Shown here one piece after another: positions 49,517 through 58,569 of a stretch of 64,000 nt of DNA. Within the stretch, counting starts at the first letter, position 1. Every line of letters begins with the position of its first letter. The notes below the pieces were generated by a model that saw only the letters and a program-made list of their open reading frames with translations, was not told where the DNA came from and ran no database searches. The stretch is taken from contig JAVHNS010000012.1 in NCBI GenBank assembly GCA_036872755.1, positions 868,001-932,000 of the forward strand. Direction: 5' to 3'. A program made the position numbers and the translations under genes. This DNA is from Orbilia blumenaviensis. Lineage: Eukaryota > Ascomycota > Orbiliomycetes > Orbiliales > Orbiliaceae.

Positions 49517-49635
49517 ATCTACGACAATCGCGATTCCCATATGGTCACCCACTATAGTACTGAGCGATCGGTAACAGGCTTGAGTAAGGCAGAGCGGACG
49601 GGATACCCTATGTTCCTGATCTTATGGCCGTAGAT
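49517..49635 (-). rRNA. 5S ribosomal RNA, copy 2
   Basis: Also 119 nt on the minus strand and alignable to copy 1 without gaps; I count 17 differences (about 86% identity). Helix I reads ATCTACGGC with GTCGTAGAT, so positions that differ from copy 1 keep pairing (G-U becomes G-C, A-U becomes G-U). The internal promoter blocks TCCCGTCCGCTCTGCC and GGGTGACCATATGGGAATC are identical. The differences cluster at 8-28, 48-68 and the 3' end. A minus-strand T8 follows (complement of 49500-49507). Pairing and promoter retention argue for a working variant rather than a dead pseudogene, though this is inference. Confidence 0.88.
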
Positions 49636-50186
49636 GCAAGATACCTTTTAGAATGGTGTTCTGAAGTTATGATTTCTGGCTCAAGGAGGTTAAGGATTAG
49701 CCAACCAAACTCTCAAATTTTGTAAGGAAACATGTGCATTGAGTGAGTTAGCGTAAGGTCATTCAGGTCTTTGTATGAGGTACTATTATGCTGCTATTTT
49801 CACCGCAAAAATCTGTTGTTTATGAAATCATCTTGAAAATTTATACCAAAATTACAGCCAGTTGGAAAGTATGGATATGTGTTGCCAGGTGTTGGATATT
49901 GGATTTATGTCGACGTTGGAAGTGTCTATGGCCGACGATTGTGTGTGGGCTAGTCTGGCGCCACACCGCCACATCCGAACAAGTGGCACAGTCTTGGCCT
50001 TTGTCAGGGCAAGTGCCCTCCCTTACCGAATTTGGTGGGGCAGCTAGAATGAAGAAAATATGTGTTTCGCAACTCCAATTTCGACGTCTCGGTATCATCT
50101 ACCAACTAACTCATCGGCTTCATACCGTCAACTAACGCCAATCGCCTTCACGACCTTAAATAACCTTACTTCATCTATAAGAAGCA
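49636..50186. other. Spacer between 5S copy 2 and rpp0
   Basis: Divergent promoter region upstream of both the 5S gene (minus) and ribosomal P0 (plus). The final 40 nt before the P0 ATG (CCTTAAATAACCTTACTTCATC) are pyrimidine/A-rich, as in ribosomal protein leaders. No gene was found. Confidence 0.6.
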
Positions 50187-51291
50187 ATGGGGGTTTCCAA
50201 GGTGATTAGCTTCAACGATTCTACGAAAATTTACGGCTTCGAGAGGGGCTTTCTTGGGAGGATGGGAATGCTGATGGGATGAGGATGATTTATTAGGCCA
50301 ACAAAGCTATTTACTTCGAGAAGCTCAAGGGCCTCCTTGAGAAATACAAGTCCATCTTCATCGTCACCGTCGACAATGTACGTATTTATCCGGAATTCAG
50401 AAATGCCAAAGAGTTGGGAGGGAAGCAAGGTTCTAACCGAATGAATAGGTCTCCTCCCAGCAGATGCACGAGATCCGTGTCGCCCTCCGTGGCGAGGCTG
50501 TTGTCTTGATGGGAAAGAACACCATGGTTCGCCGTGTGATCCGTACCCTCATCGGTGACAACCCGGAGTACGAACGTCTCTTGCCATATGTCAAGGGTAA
50601 CGTTGGTTTCGTCTTCACCAACTCCGAATTGAAGGAGACCCGTGACAAGATTCTCTCCAACCGTGTCGCTGCCCCAGCTCGTGCTGGTGCCGTCGCTCCA
50701 GTCGATGTCTGGGTCCCAGCTGGAAACACTGGTATGGAACCCGGCAAGACCTCTTTCTTCCAGGCCCTCGGTATCCCAACCAAGATTGCTCGTGGTACCA
50801 TCGAAATTACCAGCGATCTCAAGCTCGTCGAGTCTGGCACCAAGGTCGGAGCTTCCGAAGCCTCGTTGCTCAACTTGCTCAACATCTCTCCCTTCACCTA
50901 CGGTATGGGTGTTGCGCAGATCTACGACCAGGGTCAGGTCTTCGCCCCAAGCGTTCTCGACATTGACGAGAAGGATTTGATCGACAGATTCTTGTCTGCC
51001 ATCAAGACCATCTCCTGCATCTCCCTTGCTGCCAACTACCCAACTCTCGTCTCCGTCATGCACTCTCTCGTCAACAGCTACAAGAACGTCCTTGCCGTTG
51101 CCATCGAGACTGAGTACGAATGGGATGAGATCAAGGAGCTCAAGGACAGAATCGCCAACCCAGATGCCTATGCTTCTGCTGCCCCAGTCGCCCAGGAGAC
51201 TAAGAGCGCTGATGCCGCTCCTAAGGAGGCTGAGAAGGAAGAAGAAGAGGAGGCCTCCGATGAGGATATGGGTTTCGGTCTCTTCGACTAA
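50187..51291 (+). CDS. rpp0: 60S acidic ribosomal protein P0 (uL10)
   Basis: Core of the ribosomal stalk; it binds 28S rRNA and anchors the P1/P2 dimers that recruit translation factors. Three exons: 50187-50201, 50297-50377 and 50449-51291, 312 aa, the standard length. The body is unmistakable ([47 protein letters not shown]), followed by an Ala/Glu hinge and the shared stalk C-terminus [13 protein letters not shown]. The five-residue first exon gives MGVSK in place of the usual MGGKS, and its donor GTGATT is weak, so exon 1 is the least certain part. Codon use is strongly biased to C-ending codons, as expected for a highly expressed gene; this produces a long spurious antisense ORF. Confidence 0.97.
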
Positions 51292-52209
51292 ACGGACTCC
51301 CTGTTTACCTCTCGATAGCTTGTTCATGAATTTTTCCTATTATAGCATTTTTTATCTTCTGTGTCTATATACATTCTTAACGACTCGGTGTAGACCCGTT
51401 TTCCCATTGTATTTATAAAATATGGGACTACGAGCAGCCGGCTGATAATGAAATGAATAAGAGCAATTCATGAATGAAACAACATGCATCAAAACTGTGA
51501 ATATTTAGAATTTCAGAGCTCCCCTAGAGACATTAGAGCGGTATTGTTAGTAATCGGTCTATGGTCAGCATTCATTTTAGCAACTGCCTTGTGCATTGAC
51601 CAAGACCCTAGGCATTTTAAATTCTTTCGGATTTAGCGGATCGCCTACCTTTGGTTGGACATCTGAAGACGCAACTACTACCTTTAGCCTATACTTTCTG
51701 AAGAATGGATAGCTGGGGGGGTCGTATTCCTCATTCCCAGGTACCTCATTTAGATCTCCAGAATTTTAGATTTATTCCTTTCCAGAATCATGAAAAGGAC
51801 GGAACGTCCAAAAGCCCTAACCGACAGCCGCGAATTAGGCCCAAGAATGCGGATATAGGATTCAAATCTGCAAAGAAAGAAAGGAACTGACTGACTCGTA
51901 CGTAACCATGCAATGCCATTTTTTTTTTTCAATATGCCACGATCTCAAGATATCTAGATACAGACAGACATTTACTGGCCTGCGTAGTCAGCATTTTGTC
52001 ATACCCACCACTGGTGTTACCAACAGTTTTCCGAGTTGAAATCCTCGTCAAGATGTTTGGGTTTATGTGTACCAATTAATAACGCTTGGTAACTCTGCTT
52101 ACCCGCAGCTGACAAACGGACTGGGGTGCTCACCTAACCCGGACCGTTCGGACTGGGGACAGCTAGCGAAGCTTCAAAGGATGATAGATATTCAACATTC
52201 CATTCGTTC

Positions 52210-52238
52210 AAAAAAAAAAAAAAAAAAAAAAAAAAAAA
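52210..52238. repeat. Poly(A) run of 29 nt
   Basis: Uninterrupted A29 between TTCGTTC and CGTCTCCG. It could be the tail of an old retroposed transcript, but the 200 bp before it match nothing I recognise. Confidence 0.85.
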
Positions 52239-53178
52239 CGTCTCCGTCTCGGGAATACCGTATTGGGCGGGAGGGCCTGCATGCAGGAGAACGGTCAAAT
52301 TAAACAATCCATTAGAGATATGCATAGCTAGAGATATCGCTAAACCAGCGCTGACTATGTAGCTCCAGCTGCATCCGAGAATCGATTAAAAATCCCACCG
52401 GCCGGTTAGCGGATGTTTTGATAAAATAATGTAACCAATGCAATGGCTGGGGCCCGAGCTGCGACCGTAAGAAATAAGTGCCGTCCTGGGCGGGATTTGG
52501 GACCTATTTCCAATGCTTTGTGAGCTTCTCCATAACATCGGAAGCTCGAGATTGGGCATCGATTGGAAACGCCTCAGCATATTATCTTCCCAAACGGCGC
52601 ATTCCACCCGAAGGGAGTGCCCTCTTACGCAGCACAACCGCACAAGTGGGAAAGCGATTACTACTGATTACTATACCCCAGCAAATGGTTTAGTCACCTC
52701 TTTTCATTTCTCACCATTCCTGTTAACGTTCCCAAGTCTAGTCAAGGAAAAACTAGTCCGTCTTCAATCAAATCCATTGGTTTTTTGTCCGTGGTGGCGG
52801 TTAGCTAATCAGGAACCCTGCAGACCTACATACTGACAGAGTGCATGTCATGACGAAGGCCGGGGTGGAGCTAATTGGCGCTAGTCCGTTCGTAACACCA
52901 GGCCAGGCCGACCCCACCAACTTCCAGGCATCTAGCTCCTGTCCGTTAACTGATAGCGGGGATATGATGACGGACTACACCCCGACCAGAGAGAAAGAGC
53001 TTCCCAACGGAAAAGAAAAGTGATTGACATTCGCCAGCCGGGCCGGAAGCTTGTGCGGGGCTCTTTCTTGGAACCTTCGATTTAATATATTCTGCCATGG
53101 GTTAATTGACATCCTTGAGGAGAGGAAGAAGGAAAAGTCAATTGCAATGGGAAGCTATACTTAGCTCCCAGCGTGGCC

Positions 53179-53184
53179 TATAAA
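53179..53184 (+). promoter_or_regulatory. TATA box candidate of the quinone reductase gene
   Basis: TATAAA lies 178 nt upstream of the ATG in GGCCTATAAAGAGCG, followed by a C/T-rich stretch that suits a fungal transcription start region. Position and sequence fit; no experimental support. Confidence 0.4.
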
Positions 53185-53361
53185 GAGCGTATCTTCCCCC
53201 CACCGCCAGAAAGTTTAGACCTTTGATCTATCCTTCCTTGAAAAGCCACTGCTCTATTCACTCTTCAAGCCTCTTACCATCCTAAAAGCAAAGTGCTCGA
53301 TAACAGGTTAATTGTTATTTTTGAAACTTCCGACTCGATCATATAATACTCAAAAGACACA

Positions 53362-54240
53362 ATGGCTCCAAAGGTTGCTATCGTTATCTACTCTATGTAC
53401 GGGCATATTGGTATGTACTCTATATGATACCGTAGTTTTTAGTAGATTATGTTTGGCATTTACAGTGCAGACGAAGGGCAATTGGCTGACCGTAATATCT
53501 TCATATAGCCCAGATGGCCGAGGAAGTCAAGAAGGGTGTCGAGGAGGCCGGTGGCACCACCGAGATCTTGCAATTGGAGGAGACTCTCCCTGAAGAAGTC
53601 CTCACCAAGGTACCCTCGAACCAATCAATGATCTCTCAAGACACCATCGAGCATCTTGTACTAATCAATTATTTGTAATGTATCAGATGTATGCTCCACC
53701 AAAGCCATCGTACCGTGTTGTCTCCGACCCCAAGGATCTTCTCGAGTACGATGCCTTCATCTTCGGTATCCCAACCCGTTACGGTAACTTCCCTGCCCAA
53801 TGGAAGTCATTCATCGACAAGACCGGTGGTGTCTGGCAAAGCGGTGGTTACTACGGCAAATACGTCGGTCTCTTCATTTCCACCGGAACCCTTGGTGGTG
53901 GTCAGGAATCTACCGCCCTCGCCACCATGAGCACTCTCGCTCATCACGGCATGATCTATGTTCCATTTGGATATGCGAAGGCCTTCCCACAGATGACTGA
54001 TTTGACTGAGATCCACGGTGGCTCTCCATGGGGTGCCGGTACCTTCGCTGTAAGTCTTATCCCATAAGTCTCTAGCTTTCGTCTTTCTATCAATTATTAT
54101 CGAAAAAGTATCCGCTAACCCTGTCATTCTTGCCTTTACAGGGTCCAACCGGTGCTCGCCAACCTTCCGATAAGGAAAAGGAAATCGCCCGAATCCAGGG
54201 CAAGAGCTTCTACGAAACCGTCAGCAAAGTCAACTTTTGA
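53362..54240 (+). CDS. WrbA/Pst2-type NAD(P)H:quinone oxidoreductase (flavodoxin-like)
   Basis: FMN-dependent two-electron quinone reductase of the WrbA family (yeast Pst2/Rfs1/Ycp4, fission yeast Obr1, mould allergens of the Alt a 7 type). It protects against quinone and oxidative stress. Four exons: 53362-53410, 53509-53609, 53687-54049 and 54142-54240, giving 203 aa with phases 1, 0 and 0. The FMN phosphate loop region is YSMYGHIAQMAE near residue 11, split by intron 1. GIPTRYGNFPAQWKSF, GGVWQSGGYYGKYVG and STGTLGGGQE are diagnostic of the family. Exon 4 supplies GPTGARQPSDKE and ends KVNF at TGA. The stop is immediately followed by CTAG and an open 57-codon extension (listed separately). 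There is no targeting signal in the main form, which should be cytosolic. It converges with the AIG1-like gene. Confidence 0.95.
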
Positions 54241-54414
54241 CTAGCTAGCGATACTGAAAAGATCGAGGCTAACGGCGCCTCTGCTGGTAACGGGGCCGGT
54301 CCTTCTGCAAGCAATGGTGCTCATAAGGAGGAACAGCCACCGGTAACACAGGAGGAGCCTAAAGAGAGGGAATCTTCAGATAAATTCTGCGGGTTGAAGT
54401 GTAACCTACAGTAA
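54238..54414 (+). other. TGA-CTAG stop readthrough extension ending in a CaaX box
   Basis: The quinone reductase stop is TGA followed by CTAG, the high-efficiency readthrough context known from fungi and animals. The same frame then stays open for 57 codons to TAA (54412-54414). The extension is a Gly/Asn/Ala/Ser-rich then Glu/Pro/Gln-rich linker, and it closes with KFCGLKCNLQ. The last four residues, Cys-Asn-Leu-Gln, fit a farnesylation CaaX box (Gln as X), and another Cys sits four residues before it, as in doubly lipidated proteins. Relatives such as yeast Ycp4 have a longer, lipid-modified tail (from memory), so a tail of this kind is plausible. Readthrough is inferred from the sequence; no expression evidence is available. 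Confidence 0.6.
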
Positions 54415-54788
54415 ACGTGACTGTGGTCTACATTTTCTTTTCTTTTCCTTTAAGAAATCCTCGGTTTTTTTAACTTTCGCTACGAAATAGTCTTTATGAA
54501 CTTCGATGCTTCCTCAGCGGTTTCTTGTACATTATAAATAATAATAATCAATAACACTATGGGATGGTGAATCATAACCTGAGCCAAACATCGTGACGGT
54601 ATCGCGAGCTAGTCGCATTATATATTACTATATGAAATTATAAAATAGGTACTGGCAACTATGGTATCCCCAACAAAACAAGAAAACCCAAAACAAAAAA
54701 GGGAAAAATAAAAAGAGAAAATACATGTCTCGCTCGCACCAGTCGGCCATCCTCTCTCTCATAAAGACGAGGAGAAGAAGGGACATCT
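54415..54788. other. Convergent spacer
   Basis: AT-rich sequence between the quinone reductase extension and the minus-strand AIG1-like gene. It has CTTTTCTTTTC tracts after the first gene and ATAATAATAATCAATAA at about 54537-54553, consistent with 3' ends and polyadenylation signals. Nothing else is seen. Confidence 0.65.
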
Positions 54789-55736
54789 TTACACGTTAAC
54801 TTTCCATCCTTCCTCTGTAATCTCGGCCTCTGAACCAACATCCCTCTTGCTTAACTTTCCATTCATGCCCAATTTCTTCTCGGTAATCCAAACTCTCAGC
54901 CACACCAGTCCCTTCATAATGCAAAACAAAATTGTTGTACCAGCCAAAATTCCAACGCAATATGCAGCTGTAACGCCAGATCCCTTGTGGTTGGGGTTGA
55001 GGAATGAGTAGGTATAGAACCCCTGAGTAGCTTTGGTGATATATGCAACTCCAAGATAGCCACCAAGGATGACGATAAGCCATGGGATGTGTACCCATGG
55101 CATTGGCTCTGTGCGTGGGATGATGATTTCAAGGAAGGCAACCACTGCGTTAATCGCGTGAACGGAGATCTGGGGTTTTTTTTCTTCGTTAGCAAATCTG
55201 TTTAAATTTTGGTATATACTCCGCACCATATCGCATTCTTTACATGCATAATCGAATCCGAAACACACGGAATTCCCTATTAGAATTTTTATAAGGGGGA
55301 AGCTTAAGGGGAAACTCACATTACTCCAAGCATCGTACTCCTCTTCGAATCCATCGAACAAAACCGCCCAATAGACGGCTGTCACAGTCCATGGCAAAAC
55401 CGTGATAGTTGTATAAAACACTCCATGCAAAAGTTGCAACCACTTCGGCCAACTCTCCAGCCACGCCTTTCCATATCTCCAATAACTAAATGTATGTGCA
55501 ACGCTAACCAGCAGATAGCACGTAATGCCCCAGTATGTAAGCCATGTGAAATAGCTAAAGCGCGAGCCTGCGATTTCTGGTCGGAGGGCGTTGGCAATTA
55601 TGATTACTAAGACGGAGTACAGACAGAGGAGGGCGCGGTAGGCGAGGAAGACGGGGGATGGGAGGAGCCAGGAGCTGAAGTAGCGAGATTGGCGGTGGGT
55701 TGGGGAGATGTGGTTCAGTTCGTAGAATTTAGCCAT
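54789..55736 (-). CDS. AIG1/FAR-17a-like multispanning membrane hydrolase
   Basis: Integral membrane protein of the androgen-induced gene 1 / ADTRP family, threonine hydrolases that cleave fatty acid esters of hydroxy fatty acids in animals; the fungal role is unknown. Two exons, 55736-55320 and 55169-54789, give 265 aa. The 150-nt intron has a GTGAGT donor, a GCTAAC branch site and an ACCCCAG acceptor. It is a multiple of three with no stop, so the unspliced frame is open (315 aa). About six transmembrane segments are visible. The conserved Thr lies in YFTWLTYWG (64 or 67) and the conserved His in ISVHAIN (143), restored only when the intron is removed (DAWSN-ISVHAIN). The C-terminus is charged and cytosolic-looking. 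Confidence 0.88.
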   Translation of the reverse strand: MAKFYELNHISPTHRQSRYFSSWLLPSPVFLAYRALLCLYSVLVIIIANALRPEIAGSRFSYFTWLTYWGITCYLLVSVAHTFSYWRYGKAWLESWPKWLQLLHGVFYTTITVLPWTVTAVYWAVLFDGFEEEYDAWSNVSFPLSFPLIKILIGNSVCFGFDYACKECDMVRSIYQNLNRFANEEKKPQISVHAINAVVAFLEIIIPRTEPMPWVHIPWLIVILGGYLGVAYITKATQGFYTYSFLNPNHKGSGVTAAYCVGILAGTTILFCIMKGLVWLRVWITEKKLGMNGKLSKRDVGSEAEITEEGWKVNV

Positions 55737-57525
55737 TTTTTTGATTTCCTTCCAACGTCTATTATTCGTACAACCGTTATGTATAGAAATAGTGTGCAGA
55801 TGATTGTGGCCGATAAGGCCTGTCGGATGTCGCGAAACGCTAAGGAACGTTCACTGGCGATAGTGGCGAAGACAGAGGGGAGACAAAAAAAGAGAGTCCA
55901 AAAGCAGGTACAATCAAAGATTCCAAAATAACAAGCGCTTTCCCTGGGAGAGCGGCGCAGATGGGGTATTAATATGTTCGAATATCTCATTCGGACCCAG
56001 CCCTAACGTTAGTTTAAAACCACCCAGCTTCCTGGTTTCCAGCCCTTCCTTTCTGAGTTCGAACGGTTCTCCTCATTTTGTTTTTTTTCGGCTTCAGCCC
56101 AGACATGATGTACGAGCCCAGCTGACACACACACGCTCACCCGCAGCTGTCAATTCACACTAGCAGGGCGTCTTTCTCTCTCTCTCTCTCTTTCTTTGCT
56201 CGCTGTGCGGTTCTCTCCTCATTCTGGTTTTTGAGTTTGCTTTTCGTTCACTCGTTCGCACCGGCGTGGCGTACTTTGCGGGGAGATTGCGTACCAGGAA
56301 GGGAAATGTTTGCAAGGGGGGGCACTGTCCGCATGAGACCCTGGATTTCACATAACGAAATTTTTTTTTTTTTTTTTCTGCCGTTGTTGAGCAGTGAGAC
56401 TTTTCGAGGTTGTGGTGCGTCTGTTTTAGATCTTGAACAGCTTCTTCCCTTGGGTTCCTTTCTTTTCCCCTGGTCTCGAGAGTCATGCAGTAATTGGTTT
56501 TTTTGGTATCGTCCGATAGTGATCGTTTTTTTGTTTTAAGAAAAGGGAATACTTGTTTTCCTTTTCCATTGCTAAGCCTCTTGATAAAGAGTCAGTTGCT
56601 ATTGAAAGAAAATAAGCTGACTGAATCATGGTTAATTGTTTATCGATGTGATTCTTGACCTTAGCTTTGGGAACTTAAGGTTTCTCGTCCAATGACCCCA
56701 GCAATAAACCAAAAAAATTACAAACCCCGTCCCATGGAAAAAGCCGCGGGAGAAAAACTGAAAAGGGCCAAAGTCATCGACAAAGATGGAAGGCACCGAT
56801 AGCTACCAAATCTTATTCCGTTGCTATCTTCACAACCCTCAAGGATACAAGGAAAAACTACGTACGAGGCCTGGAAGGGGGGGAACATCCGGCCCGCGAT
56901 TAGTTAAATATTGACCAAAAAAAAAAGTCGTCATTCAAGGCTACTCGAAAGATTCGCTGAGAAAGGCTTGACATTGCATTCCTGTGTCGAATTTCGGGTT
57001 CTCTGGCATGCTTTGGGAAAGTGCTCGTGTTCGCTCTGTTTTGCTGGAAACATCTTGGCTGGAAGGGGGAAAGGTGATTCGGACTAGGGACAGAAATGAG
57101 ACTTGGGGTGGTTGTGTGGTATTTTTGTTAGGGCAACACGGTCTTTCTCTAAGGCAGGTCCTTTCAGGAACGGAGCAGGTAGTGACAGGCGTAAGATTGG
57201 CAATAATAATATTGACGATTAGTCAAGCCTGATCTAGGAGAAGTATCGCTTTGAAAGAGGGAAGACATGGTTAAGAGTAAATGGTTTCTATATTCTCTTG
57301 ACTGATATTATATTAAATTAAATAAAAACAATAATATAATCAATAACTAGACATGTCTAATAATTAACAAACGGCAATAAGAAAGCGCGGTTTATACAAG
57401 AAAGTGATACAAAACCGTGTAACATCCAATAGTAACTCGGATATACGTCAAAAGCCTAACCCGCTCCATATTATGTATTCAAATCCCTCCAGTCTAATCC
57501 AATATTCTTCCCACTCGCTCTCCTT
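55737..57525. other. Intergenic spacer
   Basis: Upstream of the AIG1-like gene and downstream of the SDR stop. It contains a TC-rich tract (56172-56194), a 17-nt T run (56361-56377) and AT-rich sequence (57300-57370). The ORFs at 56160-56539 and 56984-57232 show no family features. No gene is called. Confidence 0.55.
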
Positions 57526-58569
57526 CTAAAAGTCGAACTCCTGTCCAACGATCTGCTCGCTCAAAGTCCACAGCCTTTTCCCAAACTCCTCATTCACGGC
57601 CCATGGCTTTGGCTCGAGGAACTGACAGTCAGCCAAGTAGTATCCAACACTCTTCTCCCAGTCATTCAACTTGGGGTCCAAAGCCGCCACTAAGCTAGTG
57701 CTAGTTCCCTGATCTGTATTCTTAAAGAACATAACATTGACCATCTTAGTACTCCAGTATTCAACCTGCTCAGGTGTCATATGACGACCCAAATTAGAGT
57801 TGATGGCACCTGGATGAAGAGCCAACGACAAGATTCCGTATTTCTCGTAGAGGCGTCTGGTAAGTTCGACGCTGAAGAGGACATTTGCAGTCTTAGATTG
57901 TCCGTAGGCACCCATTGCGGTGTACTTTGTGAATGAAACGTCAGTTTCTTGGAAATAGAGAAGCAGATCAGCGTCTCCCTTCTCTTCCTCTGGAACTTCC
58001 CGACCTTCCCAGTTGTGGTCGCTGAAACGGATGGGGTTGAGATTATGGGCGTATGAAGAGACGTTGATGATTCTTGTTGCGCCCTTTGGAGCAGTCTTTG
58101 CGGCAGCGATGAGCTTGGGCATAATCAAGCAGGTGAAAAGGTAGTGTCCGACGTGGTTTGTGGCGAACTGCATTTCGATCCCGTCGACAGAAAGAGTGCG
58201 GGTGGGGATTGTCATTACACCAGCGTTGTTGATAAGAATATCAAGGTTCTCGGATGTGGCATTGAACTCGGCAGCGGCCTTGCGAACAGACTCAATTGAA
58301 GAGAGATCCATGATCAATGGCCTGATATTGGCTTCTGGGAAAGCAGCCTTGGCTTGTGCAATGGATTCGTTGAGTTTGCTCTCCGAACGGCCGGTGACGG
58401 TGATTAGGTTTGGCGACTGGGCTGCGAGAGCCTCGAGACCGGCGGAACCAATACCATTGGGGCTGACACCGGTGATGAGGATGTTGCGGCCGGTGATTTG
58501 GGACTTAAATGTGGCTGCGACTTCAGCACCGGATGTAGCTTTGTCGTAGGTGGCGTTAGAAGTCGACAT
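57526..58569 (-). CDS. Short-chain dehydrogenase/reductase (classical SDR)
   Basis: NAD(P)-dependent oxidoreductase, single exon, 347 aa. I use the ATG at 58569; the longer frame upstream lacks an ATG. The nucleotide-binding motif TGVSPNGIG (33-41) fits TGxxxGIG. NNAG is at 114-117, the catalytic Ser is S171 (NVSSY), and the YxxxK pair is Y222 and K226 (AYGQSKTAN). The large substrate-side insertion (HNWEGREVPEEEKGD) and the overall pattern resemble the retinol dehydrogenase / WWOX-like branch common in fungi. Substrate unknown. No signal peptide or membrane segment, so probably cytosolic. No biosynthetic partners lie nearby. Confidence 0.95.
   Translation of the reverse strand: MSTSNATYDKATSGAEVAATFKSQITGRNILITGVSPNGIGSAGLEALAAQSPNLITVTGRSESKLNESIAQAKAAFPEANIRPLIMDLSSIESVRKAAAEFNATSENLDILINNAGVMTIPTRTLSVDGIEMQFATNHVGHYLFTCLIMPKLIAAAKTAPKGATRIINVSSYAHNLNPIRFSDHNWEGREVPEEEKGDADLLLYFQETDVSFTKYTAMGAYGQSKTANVLFSVELTRRLYEKYGILSLALHPGAINSNLGRHMTPEQVEYWSTKMVNVMFFKNTDQGTSTSLVAALDPKLNDWEKSVGYYLADCQFLEPKPWAVNEEFGKRLWTLSEQIVGQEFDF

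Larger units (their letters stand above)
51292..53361. other. Intergenic spacer with long A-run
   Basis: About 2 kb between rpp0 and the quinone reductase. It contains a 29-nt A run (52210-52238), T/A-rich stretches and scattered short ORFs without protein character. The right end holds the presumed promoter of the quinone reductase, including TATAAA at 53179-53184. No gene or structured RNA was recognised. Confidence 0.6.

Noticed and set aside
50386..51327. 313-aa antisense ORF across ribosomal P0
   Set aside because: It mirrors the P0 exon. Strong C-ending codon bias in P0 removes stops on the opposite strand; composition is non-protein-like and it has no splice or family support.
54245..54414. 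Alternative 3' splice site at CTTTTGACTAG bypassing the quinone reductase stop
   Set aside because: Using it would skip the conserved GPTGARQ exon and enter the extension out of frame, so readthrough is the better explanation for the open tail.
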